Counted from the stretch's first letter, positions 1-7,360 are shown. The stretch is DNA of 25,340 nt from Undivivens sp041652635 (GCA_041652635.1 JBAZGW010000013.1:1-25340); one strand, 5' to 3'. Numbers and translations are program-made. The notes: generated by a model not told the origin, from the letters alone.

Positions 1-26
1 ATTGTGAGTAAATAAGGGGGCTGATC

Positions 27-1226
27 TTGATCTGCGAAATAAGCAAGGATGTGTTCTGGGTAGGCGCCGTGGATTGGAGCGTAAGGCATTTTCATGGGCA
101 CACTTTCAATACCGGCAGCGGCACTACATATAATGCCTATCTTATACTGGGCGAGAAGATCACCCTTATAGACACGGTATTCGGTCCTTTCGCCGCGGAG
201 TTGCTTGAACAAATATCCGGGATCGTGCCGCCGGAGAAAATAGATTATATTATCGCCAATCACGTGGAGACAGATCATTCCGGAGCCCTCCCCGAGATAA
301 TGCGCGCTGCCCCGCGCGCCAAACTGTTCGGCACCGCCAAATGCCGCGAGGGGCTCTACCGGCATTACTACGCAAGCTGGCCGTTTCAGACGGTCAAGAC
401 CGGGGATAAACTTTCTTTGGGCGGGAACAAAGCCGTTACTTTTATAGAAGCGCCTATGCTGCATTGGCCGGACAGCATGTTCACTTATCTCGATGACGGG
501 CAGGTGTTATTTTCCAACGACGCTTTCGGGCAGCATCTGGCCCACAGTAAAAGGTTCGCCGATGAGATTGAATCCGGCATACTTATGCGGGAAGCGGCGA
601 AATACTACGCCAATATCCTTTGGCCTTTAAGCCGCCTGGTCATCGGCAAGATCGCGGAATTGCGAAAAAGCGGTCTGCCGGTTTCTCTGATCGCGCCCAG
701 CCACGGTATGATCTGGCGCAAGGATCCCGGTGTTATCGTGGAGAACTATGCCCGTTGGGCGCAGAACCGCCCGGCGGCAAAGGCCGTGCTTGTTTATGAG
801 ACAATGTGGGGAGGCACGGAGAAGATGGCCGGCGCAATTTATTCCGGCTTACTCGATGCCGGAGTTGAGACGGCGATGTTCGATATAAACCGCGCCGACC
901 ACAGCGAGATAATCGGGCAGATGCTTGAGGCAGGCGGGTATTTGTTCGGTTCCCCGACCCACGATAACGGAATGCTTCCGAATCTGGCAGGATTCATACA
1001 TTTGTTGAAAGGATTAAGGCCGCAGAACCGCCTGGCCGCCGTTTTCGGCTCTTTCGGCTGGGCAGGAGGAGCGGTGAAGGAAATAGAAAAGATATTAAGT
1101 GAAAGCGGGCTTGCTCTTACTTGCGAAGGGATATCCGCTCAATACAGTCCTGATCCGAGGGATCTTGAGGCGTGCCGTAATTTCGGCAGGGAATTCGGCC
1201 GTAAGCTGATCGGCGCTTATAAATAG
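27..1226 (+). CDS. fprA: A-type flavoprotein (FprA family), diiron/FMN O2 or NO reductase
   Basis: This cytoplasmic flavodiiron protein reduces O2 to water or NO to N2O with electrons from rubredoxin. Residues 1-250 form the metallo-beta-lactamase-like domain. The diiron ligands are all visible: the HxExDH motif with H79, E81, D83 and H84, then H146, D165 and H226. Residues about 254-399 are the flavodoxin domain (VLVYETMWGGTEKMA, then GSPTHDNGMLP). The length of 399 aa is normal for the two-domain form with no fused rubredoxin. The start is TTG; an AAGGGGG SD at 14-20 lies 6 nt upstream, and no other Met precedes the conserved WVGAVDW, so the rare start is well supported. The partner rubredoxin gene follows after 15 nt. 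O2 versus NO preference cannot be read from sequence. Confidence 0.95.
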   Translation: MICEISKDVFWVGAVDWSVRHFHGHTFNTGSGTTYNAYLILGEKITLIDTVFGPFAAELLEQISGIVPPEKIDYIIANHVETDHSGALPEIMRAAPRAKLFGTAKCREGLYRHYYASWPFQTVKTGDKLSLGGNKAVTFIEAPMLHWPDSMFTYLDDGQVLFSNDAFGQHLAHSKRFADEIESGILMREAAKYYANILWPLSRLVIGKIAELRKSGLPVSLIAPSHGMIWRKDPGVIVENYARWAQNRPAAKAVLVYETMWGGTEKMAGAIYSGLLDAGVETAMFDINRADHSEIIGQMLEAGGYLFGSPTHDNGMLPNLAGFIHLLKGLRPQNRLAAVFGSFGWAGGAVKEIEKILSESGLALTCEGISAQYSPDPRDLEACRNFGREFGRKLIGAYK

Positions 1227-1241
1227 GAATGGAGGCTGTGA

Positions 1242-1400
1242 ATGCCAAAATATCGTTGTACCGTATGCGGTTATATTTACGATCCGGAGCAGGGGGATTT
1301 TTCCGGGGGAATAAAACCCGGCACGGCGTTTGAAGATCTGCCGGATACCTGGGTCTGCCCGGAATGCGGCGTGGGCAAAGACATGTTTGAGAAAGTTTAA
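1242..1400 (+). CDS. Rubredoxin
   Basis: This 52-aa one-iron electron carrier is the usual direct electron donor to FprA. It has the two rubredoxin knuckles, CxxCG near residue 6 (CTVCGY) and CPECG near residue 39, with the typical YDPEQGD and GIKPGTAFEDLPDTWVCP segments between them. The start ATG has a GGAGG SD at 1231-1235 with 6-nt spacing. It lies 15 nt after fprA and is surely cotranscribed with it. The stop codon sits in a short sequence that recurs inverted near 1817-1842. Confidence 0.96.
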   Translation: MPKYRCTVCGYIYDPEQGDFSGGIKPGTAFEDLPDTWVCPECGVGKDMFEKV

Positions 1401-1757
1401 CCGGAATTTGCGATAGGGATTCGGTAAAATGTCTCTCACTCTAGCGTAGAAACGCACACCGGCCTATCCGATAAGACCGGGTGCTTGCCATGACTGCGTT
1501 CTGTTCGTAATGGTTAGACTTCTCCCGCCGAAGGCGGGCTGTGCTCACCATCCTGAGCGAATAATAGTGAGTCGAAGGAAATCGTCCTCGACGTACTGCG
1601 CTGTTACATTAATTCTTTATATACGCAGCGCACAGAGCAATCGAAAATCGAAATTAGAAAAATAAATACCGGTTCAGATTGCGGTCAACTTTCTACTTTC
1701 GATTCTCAAGTATTAAAAACTTGTTTAACAATGTAGTAGTACTGCTTTGATGAGTAC

Positions 1758-1782
1758 GCCTGCGGGGATTTTGCCCGCAGGC
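1758..1782 (+). terminator. Strong hairpin, possible weak terminator
   Basis: A perfect 9-bp stem, GCCTGCGGG pairing with CCCGCAGGC around a 7-nt loop, is followed by only a short T run (CTTGTCC). It could end the fprA-rubredoxin transcript, but the missing U-tract makes an intrinsic terminator uncertain. Confidence 0.35.
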
Positions 1783-1846
1783 CTTGTCCTGGCAAAGATT
1801 TAGGACATTTTTCTCGGATCTTATCGCAAAATCCGGGTTTAACCGA

Positions 1847-1968
1847 AGCGTAGAATTCCCGAATGCCGCGTTTAAGACCGTCTTTCAGTAACGGTTACGA
1901 TACCCGTATCGTCAGCCGTTATTCGGCTACGGCTTTAAAATGTTACCGCGGCCGTTGCCGAGATCCGA
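1847..1968 (+). repeat. Dispersed repeat family 2, copy A
   Basis: The copy has two blocks: 1847-1872, containing GAATTCCCGAATGCCG, and 1905-1968, containing CGTATCGTCA, ATTCGGCTACGGCTTTA and GTTACCG. Both blocks recur in the same order at 6138-6160 and 6252-6312. It ends just before the SD of the PNPOx-like gene. It has no coding potential and no known family was recognised. Confidence 0.6.
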
Positions 1969-1984
1969 TAAGGAGCGTTATTCT

Positions 1985-2470
1985 ATGATGATCATCCCCG
2001 AAGATATCGGCGCGTTCTTTCTGAGGCAGAGTTTTGTCATCGCCTGTTCGATCGACGCCGGCGGTTATCCGCACGCGTCCTGTAAAGGGATCGTGGATAT
2101 TATCGCTTCCAGGGGAGAAGTCTATTTGCTTGATCTTTACAGAAAGCGCACCTATGAAAATATCCTGCGTGACGGAAAACTCAGCGTTACCGCGGTTGAG
2201 GAACATGGGTTCAAAGGGTATTGTCTGAAAGGCGCGGCGGAAATAACCCCGAAGGAAAGGCTGCCGGAGGAAGTAGTAAGGTTGTGGGAAGACAAAATAG
2301 CAGCCAGGCTGACGCAGAGGCTGATAGGTAATCTTAACGGAAAGAAAGGTCATCCCGCGCATCCTGAGGCGCTGTTGCCCGCTCCTGAATATATGATAAA
2401 ACTGTCCGTTTCGGAGATCGTCGATTTGACTCCCGGCGCTGATCTTTCGGCGGGGTCCGATAAGCTGTAA
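1985..2470 (+). CDS. Pyridoxamine 5'-phosphate oxidase-like FMN-binding protein
   Basis: This 161-aa protein has the split-barrel flavin-binding fold typical of the PNPOx-related family. The N-terminal strand pattern is SFVIACSIDAGGYPHASCKGI, followed by DLYRKRTYENILRDG, a typical FMN phosphate-contact region. Members of this family include flavin reductases, heme-degrading and stress proteins, and the substrate cannot be told here. The ATG at 1985 was chosen because AGGAG at 1971-1975 gives 9-nt spacing; a longer frame from 1940 would run through the repeat. The neighbours are redox proteins, so a role in flavin or oxygen handling is plausible. It is 31 nt ahead of the glutaredoxin-like gene. 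Confidence 0.85.
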   Translation: MMIIPEDIGAFFLRQSFVIACSIDAGGYPHASCKGIVDIIASRGEVYLLDLYRKRTYENILRDGKLSVTAVEEHGFKGYCLKGAAEITPKERLPEEVVRLWEDKIAARLTQRLIGNLNGKKGHPAHPEALLPAPEYMIKLSVSEIVDLTPGADLSAGSDKL

Positions 2471-2501
2471 GAAGTGGATCATTGACAGAGAGGAGACGGA
2501 G

Positions 2502-2741
2502 ATGAAGAAAATCAAGGTTTACAGTACGCCTACCTGTCCGTATTGCATTCGGCTGAAACAATTCTTGAAAGAAAACAATTTTATTTTCGAGGATATTGAT
2601 GTTGCCGCCGACCGGACCGCAGCGGATGAAATAGTGCGCAGGACGGGCCAGATGGGGGTGCCGGTCATTGATATCGAAGGAGAACTCATCGTGGGTTTTG
2701 ACCGTGAACGCATAAAACAGGCGCTGGGGATCTCGCTATAA
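2502..2741 (+). CDS. Glutaredoxin-like thiol redox protein (NrdH/Cp9 type)
   Basis: This 79-aa thioredoxin-fold protein has a CPYC active site at C12-C15 close to the N-terminus, a cis-proline in GVPVIDIEG and a C-terminal GFDRERI. It shuttles electrons from a flavoprotein disulfide reductase to disulfide substrates such as peroxiredoxin or ribonucleotide reductase. A GAGGAG SD precedes the start. The reductase gene follows 13 nt later. Size, motif and neighbour match the glutaredoxin homologue Cp9 of Clostridium pasteurianum, which works with the NADH-dependent reductase Cp34 (established knowledge). The transfer of that function here is inference. Confidence 0.92.
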   Translation: MKKIKVYSTPTCPYCIRLKQFLKENNFIFEDIDVAADRTAADEIVRRTGQMGVPVIDIEGELIVGFDRERIKQALGISL

Positions 2742-2754
2742 ACGAGGTGGATAA

Positions 2755-3660
2755 ATGACGGAGGCGGATCTATTGATCATCGGCGGCGGGCCCGCCGGAG
2801 TAACGGCGGCTATCTACGCCGCCCGTAAAGGCCTGGATTTCCTGATGATAAGCCGCGATATCGGAGGCCAGGCGGCCTGGAGCGCCAAGATCGAGAATTA
2901 TACCGGCTGTCAGGTGGTCAGCGGAGCGGATCTGACCACCCAGTTTGAAGAACACCTGAAGAAGTTCAATATCAGGCTCAGACAACCGGAGGCGGCATTG
3001 TCGCTCGCGCGGGAAGGCGGCAAGTTCGTTGTCCGGGGAGAAAAGGATACCTATCGCGCTCTTGCGGTCATCGCGGCCACAGGTAAACGTTCCCGCGAGC
3101 TTGGGGTCCCGGGTGAAAAAGAATTCCTCAACCGGGGGCTTACTTATTGCGCTGTTTGCGACGGGCCTTTATTCGCCGCTAAAGATGTCGCTGTGATAGG
3201 CGGAGGGAATTCGGCGCTGGATGCCGCCTTGCAAATGTCGCGTGTTGCTTCTAAGGTGTATGTGGTGGATCATTCGCGGGAGTTTTCGGCCGATAAGATC
3301 CTGCAGGACCGCCTGCGCGATCCCGGCAATGTCGAAGTCCTTAATAATACCTACGTGCGGGTGATCCACGGCGGCCGTTTTGTCGAGGGGATCCGCGTAT
3401 CGCGCGGCGGGAAGGAAACGGATATCCCCGTTCAGGGCGTGTTTGTGGAGATAGGGTTGGTTCCTAACTCGGATTTTGCCGTTATCGCCGGCAGGAACGA
3501 GAAAAGGGAGATCCGGGTGAATTGTGCGAATGAGACCGATGTCCCCGGGTTATTTGCTGCCGGCGATGTCACCGATGTCCCGGAAAAACAGATCATTATC
3601 GCCGCTGGGGAAGGCGCTAAAGCCGCGCTTTCAGCAGCTAAGTACTTGATCTCATTATAG
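2755..3660 (+). CDS. trxB: Thioredoxin reductase-like / AhpF-type disulfide reductase
   Basis: This 301-aa FAD flavoprotein passes electrons from a nicotinamide nucleotide to a small dithiol protein. The FAD-binding GGGPAG is at 10-15, the redox-active CAVC at C132-C135, the nucleotide-binding GGGNSALDAA at 149-158, and the C-terminal FAD motif LFAAGDVTD near 270. After the second Rossmann motif it reads VVDHSREFSADKILQDRL and not the HRR-type sequence that binds the 2'-phosphate of NADPH. This segment resembles the AhpF C-terminal half, which suggests NADH as donor (inference). It is directly downstream of the CPYC glutaredoxin-like gene, its likely substrate. A classical trxB role is the alternative. 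Confidence 0.92.
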   Translation: MTEADLLIIGGGPAGVTAAIYAARKGLDFLMISRDIGGQAAWSAKIENYTGCQVVSGADLTTQFEEHLKKFNIRLRQPEAALSLAREGGKFVVRGEKDTYRALAVIAATGKRSRELGVPGEKEFLNRGLTYCAVCDGPLFAAKDVAVIGGGNSALDAALQMSRVASKVYVVDHSREFSADKILQDRLRDPGNVEVLNNTYVRVIHGGRFVEGIRVSRGGKETDIPVQGVFVEIGLVPNSDFAVIAGRNEKREIRVNCANETDVPGLFAAGDVTDVPEKQIIIAAGEGAKAALSAAKYLISL

Positions 3661-3706
3661 TTCAGTCTTTACGTAATTATTTATGGTTTCTATGCCGGGA
3701 AAATAT

Positions 3707-3735
3707 TTGACAGAGGGGTATTTATTGGTTATACT
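3707..3735 (+). promoter_or_regulatory. Promoter of the rrf2-nifU operon
   Basis: A consensus -35 TTGACA (3707-3712), 17-nt spacer and -10 TATACT (3730-3735) place the transcript start near 3742, about 20 nt before the Rrf2 start codon. Confidence 0.88.
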
Positions 3736-3742
3736 CTACTAT

Positions 3743-3758
3743 TATAATCAGGATTATA
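3743..3758. promoter_or_regulatory. Palindromic operator candidate at the rrf2 transcription start
   Basis: TATAATC and GATTATA form a perfect inverted repeat with 7-bp arms around AG, directly over the predicted +1 of the promoter and just ahead of the Rrf2 gene. Rrf2 proteins are usually autoregulated dimers, so this is the best candidate for its own operator (inference). Confidence 0.55.
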
Positions 3759-3761
3759 GTC

Positions 3762-4205
3762 ATGAGAATAACATATAAAGGCGATTACGCGCTTAAGGCA
3801 ATACTTGATCTGGCAATCCACTATGGAGACAAGCCTTTAAGTATTCAGCATCTGGCTGACAGGCTTGATATTCCTATCAAATTCCTTGAACAGGTGTTAC
3901 TGGAATTGAAGAAAGGCGGTTTTGTGGAGAGTCGCAGAGGTAAAGTCGGCGGGTATCTGCTGGCAAAGCCGCCTGCGGAAATAACCCTGGGCCAGGTTGT
4001 GCGTTTCATCGCTTCACCGGTGGAACCGATCGCCTGCGTGGAAGACGGATATAAAGGATGTCGGGATCTGTATAAATGCGTGTTCAGGGATGTCTGGCAG
4101 CGGGTTTCCGAAGCCACATTACGAATAGTGGACAGCGTTACTTTCGCGGATTTGATGGAGAATATCAAGCAGAAAGATAACGGTCAGCTCGCTTATCAAA
4201 TATAA
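3762..4205 (+). CDS. Rrf2 family transcriptional regulator, probably Fe-S sensing
   Basis: This 147-aa winged-helix regulator begins with the family signature MRITYKGDYALKAILDLA. The recognition-helix region is LSIQHLADRLDIPIKFLEQVL, and the wing is GKVGGYLLAKPP. Three cysteines, C92, C100 and C106, lie where IscR and NsrR bind their cluster, so it probably senses iron-sulfur status, oxygen or NO. It has its own strong promoter, a palindrome over the start site and a short AGGA SD at 3750-3753. A NifU-like gene follows after 11 nt, which supports a role in Fe-S control. IscR, NsrR and other Rrf2 subfamilies cannot be separated from this sequence alone. Confidence 0.92.
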   Translation: MRITYKGDYALKAILDLAIHYGDKPLSIQHLADRLDIPIKFLEQVLLELKKGGFVESRRGKVGGYLLAKPPAEITLGQVVRFIASPVEPIACVEDGYKGCRDLYKCVFRDVWQRVSEATLRIVDSVTFADLMENIKQKDNGQLAYQI

Positions 4206-4216
4206 AGGAGGATCGC

Positions 4217-4438
4217 ATGAAACAGAAAGTTGAAGCGGCTTTGGAAAAGATCAGGCCTATGCTCGCGGCCGACGGAGGGAACGTTGAACTGGTGGAAGTG
4301 ACCGAAGACGGGGTCGTGAGAGTCAAACTGACAGGCAGCTGCGGATGCTGCGCGATGAGCCAGTTTACTTTGAAAATGGGAATAGAACGCATACTGAAGC
4401 AGGAAGTTCCGGAAGTAAAAGAAGTAGTCTCCGTTTAA
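4217..4438 (+). CDS. NifU C-terminal domain Fe-S scaffold protein
   Basis: This 73-aa single-domain protein corresponds to the C-terminal domain of NifU (Nfu type), which assembles or carries a cluster between CxxC pairs of two subunits. The helix IRPMLAADGGNVELVEV is classic, and the CxxC is C42-C45 in GSCGCCAMS. A good AGGAGG SD lies just upstream. It is cotranscribed with the Rrf2 regulator and sits ahead of the Fe-S-dependent homocysteine genes. IscU and NifS partners are not in the window. Confidence 0.93.
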   Translation: MKQKVEAALEKIRPMLAADGGNVELVEVTEDGVVRVKLTGSCGCCAMSQFTLKMGIERILKQEVPEVKEVVSV

Positions 4439-4461
4439 ACAAAAGTGACGGGACGGTATGG

Positions 4462-4480
4462 GCGCGGACTTAAACCGCGC
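4462..4480 (+). other. Intergenic hairpin between nifU-like and DUF39 genes
   Basis: A perfect 6-bp stem, GCGCGG/CCGCGC with a 7-nt loop, lies in the 62-nt gap. There is no T-tract, so it is more likely an mRNA processing or stability element than a terminator. Confidence 0.4.
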
Positions 4481-4500
4481 GGCGCACAAAGCGAGGGGAA

Positions 4501-5709
4501 ATGAAGACTATAAAAGAGATCAACGAGAAGATCAGGAAGGGCGATGCCGTAGTCGTTACCGCAGAAGAGATCATAGACCTGGTGGAGAAAAAAGGTGTCA
4601 AGAAAGCCGCCAGGGAAGTCGATGTCGTCACTACCGCTACTTTCGGGCCGATGTGTTCCAGCGGGGTTTATTTTAATATCGGGCATTCAAAACCGAGGAT
4701 CAAGCTTGGCGGCGGCAGTTGCACGGTCAACGATGTCCCGGTTTATGCCGGATTCGGGGCCGTGGACGTTTTTCTCGGGGCCACAGCCGTTCCCGACGAC
4801 GACCCGCGCAATAAAGTGTTCCCCGGCGAGTTCAAGTACGGAGGAGCGCACGTGATCCAGGATCTTGCCGGCGGCAAGGATGTCCGCTTGGAATGCGGCG
4901 CTTACGGTACCGATTGTTACCCCAGGAAGAAGCTGGAGACTTTGTTGAATATCAAGGACCTGAATGAAGCGGTCCTTTTCAATATGCGTAATTGTTACCA
5001 GAATTATAACGTGGCGGTCAATCTTTCCGATAAAACTATTTTTACGTATATGGGTATGCTCAAGCCTAAGCTCGGCAATGCCAATTATTCCTCGGCCGGG
5101 CAATTTTCCCCGTTGTTGAAAGACCCTTATTACCGCACCATCGGAATAGGCACCCGTATTTTTCTCGGCGGAGGCATAGGCTATGTGGCTTGGCAGGGGA
5201 CACAGCATAATCCCTGCGTGAGCCGCGGTAAGAACGGAATACCTTTAAGCGGCGCCGGGACCCTGGCGGTCATCGGCGACCTGAAACAGATGAGCGCGGA
5301 ATGGCTTATCGGCACGAGTATGGCCGGGTACGGCGTCACACTTTCCGTGGGGATCGGCGTGCCGATCCCGGTCCTCGATGAGGAAGTCGTCAAGAGGGCC
5401 GCGGTCACGGACGCCTGTATATACGCTCAGGTTGTGGATTACAGCCGCGATTACCCGCAAAGGAATCCCCGCGTCATCGCGGAAGTCAGCTATGCCGAAT
5501 TACGTTCCGGCAGGATCAAACTGCGGGGCAAAAACGTTCCGACAGGCAGTCTTTCCAGCTACGCCAGGGCGCGCAAAATAGCATGTATACTGAAAAGCTG
5601 GATAGGAAAAGGAGAATTTTTCCTTACCGAACCTTCGGCCGCGCTTCCGGGGGCCGAGAGCGGGTATAAGGTCAAGGTCCTTAATGAAAGGCTTTATAAA
5701 AAAGAGTAA
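4501..5709 (+). CDS. Homocysteine synthase, DUF39 family (MA1821/HcyS type)
   Basis: This 402-aa protein belongs to the DUF39 (COG1900) family shown in Methanosarcina acetivorans to be needed, with a NIL-ferredoxin partner, to make homocysteine from sulfide and aspartate semialdehyde. Typical segments are TTATFGPMCSSGVYFNIGH, KLGGGSC, VPDDDPRNKVFPGEF, LECGAYGTDCYPR and GGGIGYVAWQGTQHNP. C52 and C132 lie near the positions I recall for the two key cysteines of the archaeal protein. The CBS domains found at the end of MA1821 are absent, leaving the core only. An SD (GAGGGGA) lies just ahead of the start. The partner gene begins 16 nt downstream, which makes the assignment strong. Confidence 0.9.
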   Translation: MKTIKEINEKIRKGDAVVVTAEEIIDLVEKKGVKKAAREVDVVTTATFGPMCSSGVYFNIGHSKPRIKLGGGSCTVNDVPVYAGFGAVDVFLGATAVPDDDPRNKVFPGEFKYGGAHVIQDLAGGKDVRLECGAYGTDCYPRKKLETLLNIKDLNEAVLFNMRNCYQNYNVAVNLSDKTIFTYMGMLKPKLGNANYSSAGQFSPLLKDPYYRTIGIGTRIFLGGGIGYVAWQGTQHNPCVSRGKNGIPLSGAGTLAVIGDLKQMSAEWLIGTSMAGYGVTLSVGIGVPIPVLDEEVVKRAAVTDACIYAQVVDYSRDYPQRNPRVIAEVSYAELRSGRIKLRGKNVPTGSLSSYARARKIACILKSWIGKGEFFLTEPSAALPGAESGYKVKVLNERLYKKE

Positions 5710-5725
5710 GGCAAGGAGTAAGAAG

Positions 5726-6133
5726 ATGATTTCCAGAAAAGTCGTCCTGCATTTTCCGCAGAAACTGGTAGAACAGCCGATAGTTTTTAAACTGGTCAAG
5801 GATTACGGGCTGAATTTCAATATCCTGAAGGCCTACGTCACACCCGATGAAGAGGGGTTGATGGTGTTGGAATTGAGCGGAGAAGAGGCCGCGTTCGAGA
5901 AAGGCCTGCATTATTTGAAATCATGCGGGGTAAAAATACAGCCTTTGAGCCAGGATGTGGTCAGGAACGAGAAAAAGTGCACTGATTGCGGGGTCTGCGT
6001 GCCTCTATGCCCGGCAGGGGCTTTATTACCGGACGCAAAGAGCAAACGGATCATTTTTACAGAAGATAAATGTATAGCCTGTGGGGTTTGCGTAAGGATC
6101 TGCCCTTTTAAGGCTATGGAAGTGCATTTTTAA
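5726..6133 (+). CDS. NIL domain-ferredoxin protein (MA1822/HcyF type)
   Basis: This 135-aa protein has an N-terminal NIL domain (about 1-75) and a two-cluster bacterial ferredoxin domain. One cysteine set is C85, C88, C91, C95; the other is C116, C119, C122, C126. This is the architecture of the electron-carrying partner of the DUF39 homocysteine synthase, which is thought to supply electrons for persulfide reduction. An upstream in-frame Met at 5684 overlaps the previous gene, but ATG 5726 was chosen because AAGGAG at 5713-5718 gives 7-nt spacing. The pair probably forms one operon, possibly running on from nifU. Confidence 0.93.
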   Translation: MISRKVVLHFPQKLVEQPIVFKLVKDYGLNFNILKAYVTPDEEGLMVLELSGEEAAFEKGLHYLKSCGVKIQPLSQDVVRNEKKCTDCGVCVPLCPAGALLPDAKSKRIIFTEDKCIACGVCVRICPFKAMEVHF

Positions 6134-6137
6134 TCGG

Positions 6138-6312
6138 AGCGCGGAATTCCAGAATGCCGAGTGTTCATATCGTCTATCGGCTACGATGCTCTCTTTTTAT
6201 TCTCGCAAGCTTTAGTGGCGGACAAAGTCTCGCCAACGTCTTAGTGGCGGACGTATCGTCAATCGTCATTCGAAGACGGCTTTAGGACGTTACCGTAACC
6301 GAAAACCGATAC
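6138..6312 (+). repeat. Dispersed repeat family 2, copy B, with internal insertion
   Basis: The blocks 6138-6160 (GAATTCCAGAATGCCG) and 6252-6312 (CGTATCGTCA, ATTCG, ACGGCTTTA, GTTACCG) match copy A at 1847-1968 in the same order. About 80 extra bases between them include a 12-bp direct repeat, TTAGTGGCGGAC, at 6212-6223 and 6241-6252. As with copy A, it lies just upstream of a gene, here birA. No coding potential or promoter was recognised in the 6134-6364 gap. Confidence 0.55.
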
Positions 6313-6364
6313 GGGCCTCGTAACCTTGGCCGTTACCGAAGTTTAAAACTCCCGGAGTGGATGA

Positions 6365-7339
6365 ATGACCCAGGAAAAGATCGTCGCGTTACTTAGAGAC
6401 CGTGAACAATTCGTGCGGGAGGAGGAGCTTACCGTTAAACTTGGGATCAGCGCCGAGGAATTATGGGAGCAGGTGCGCCGGTTGCGCGACAACGGTTACG
6501 GGATAGAGACCGTGCCGCATCTGGGGTATAAAATGATCTTTATCCCGGATTGTTTACGTCCCGCGGAGATAGAAAAGAACCTGGCGACGGTGAAGATCGG
6601 CAGGCGTGTGGTTTATTCCGATAAAACCTCCTCGACTATGGATGATGCCGTGCGCTTGGCGGCTGAAGGAGCGCAAGAGGGGACGGTAGCGATAGCCGAG
6701 AGCCAGTCCTCCGGACGCGGCAGGGCGGGCAGAAGCTGGTTTTCTCCTTCCCGCAAAGGTATTTATTTATCTTTGCTTCTGCGTCCGCAATCTCCTCCCG
6801 CGAAATTAGCGCTGCTTAATTTGTTGGCGGCGGTGGCCGTTTCGGAAGCCGTAAGGAACGTTACCGGAGTAGTTGCCGAGATAAAATGGCCCAACGATAT
6901 TTTGTTGGGCGGCAGGAAAGCCGGCGGCATACTTACGGAAGCCGGCGGCGGAGGAGGGACGCTTTCTTACGTGGTGGTCGGCGTGGGGCTGAATGTGAAT
7001 AATGAGCCGCAGGAATTATTGCCCGGGACCGCGGCGATCAAAGAGCTCTCCGGCGTGAAAATAGACCGGGTATCATTGCTTCAGGAGATATTTTTCAGGA
7101 TAGAAAAGTATTATTTTGAGTTTTGCCGCGGCGATTACGCGTTGATAATAGAGAAATGGCGCGGGCTTAATGCTACCCTCGGCAGGAGAGTGAAAGTTAT
7201 TCTTTCCGCGAGGGTGATCGAAGGAGAGGCAATGGATATAGAAGATGACGGCGGGTTACTGGTCAGGCGCGATTCCGGGTTGGTGGAGAAAGTGATGTCC
7301 GGGGATGTTATCCATTGCGGAGTTCCGCAGCGCGGGTAG
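6365..7339 (+). CDS. birA: Bifunctional biotin ligase / biotin operon repressor
   Basis: This 324-aa protein activates biotin to biotinyl-AMP and transfers it to carboxylase carrier proteins; the N-terminal domain can repress biotin genes. The helix-turn-helix is about residues 1-60 (VREEELTVKLGISAEELWEQV). The ligase core has GRGRAGR at 117-123 as the biotinyl-AMP loop and KWPNDIL at 174-180, followed by GGRKAGGILTEA. The C-terminal SH3-like domain is present, so the length is normal. The start has GGAG at 6354-6357 with 7-nt spacing. No biotin synthesis genes are near. Confidence 0.94.
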   Translation: MTQEKIVALLRDREQFVREEELTVKLGISAEELWEQVRRLRDNGYGIETVPHLGYKMIFIPDCLRPAEIEKNLATVKIGRRVVYSDKTSSTMDDAVRLAAEGAQEGTVAIAESQSSGRGRAGRSWFSPSRKGIYLSLLLRPQSPPAKLALLNLLAAVAVSEAVRNVTGVVAEIKWPNDILLGGRKAGGILTEAGGGGGTLSYVVVGVGLNVNNEPQELLPGTAAIKELSGVKIDRVSLLQEIFFRIEKYYFEFCRGDYALIIEKWRGLNATLGRRVKVILSARVIEGEAMDIEDDGGLLVRRDSGLVEKVMSGDVIHCGVPQRG

Positions 7340-7360
7340 TTTTTTAATCGATACGGGGGG

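Larger units (their letters stand above)
1401..1984. other. Gene-poor gap with repeats and hairpins
   Basis: No credible gene was found over about 580 bases. The gap holds a perfect 6-bp GC hairpin with a GAA loop at 1524-1538 and an interrupted REP-like word at 1551-1579 (CCTGAGCGA, then GTCGAAGGA). A TGCGCTG/CAGCGCA inverted pair lies near 1598-1633, and a perfect 9-bp hairpin at 1758-1782. A and T-rich simple sequence lies around 1640-1720. From 1847 onward it carries copy A of the second dispersed repeat family. The ends, 1395-1420 and 1817-1842, are imperfect inverted copies of each other. No clear promoter for the next gene was recognised. Confidence 0.6.

Noticed and set aside
1943..2515. 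Long minus-strand open frame opposite the PNPOx-like gene
   Set aside because: It lies fully antisense to a clear gene with an SD and family motifs and shows no domain of its own.
4687..5208. 173-aa minus-strand frame opposite the DUF39 gene
   Set aside because: It is antisense to a strongly recognised protein with low-complexity composition and no motif.
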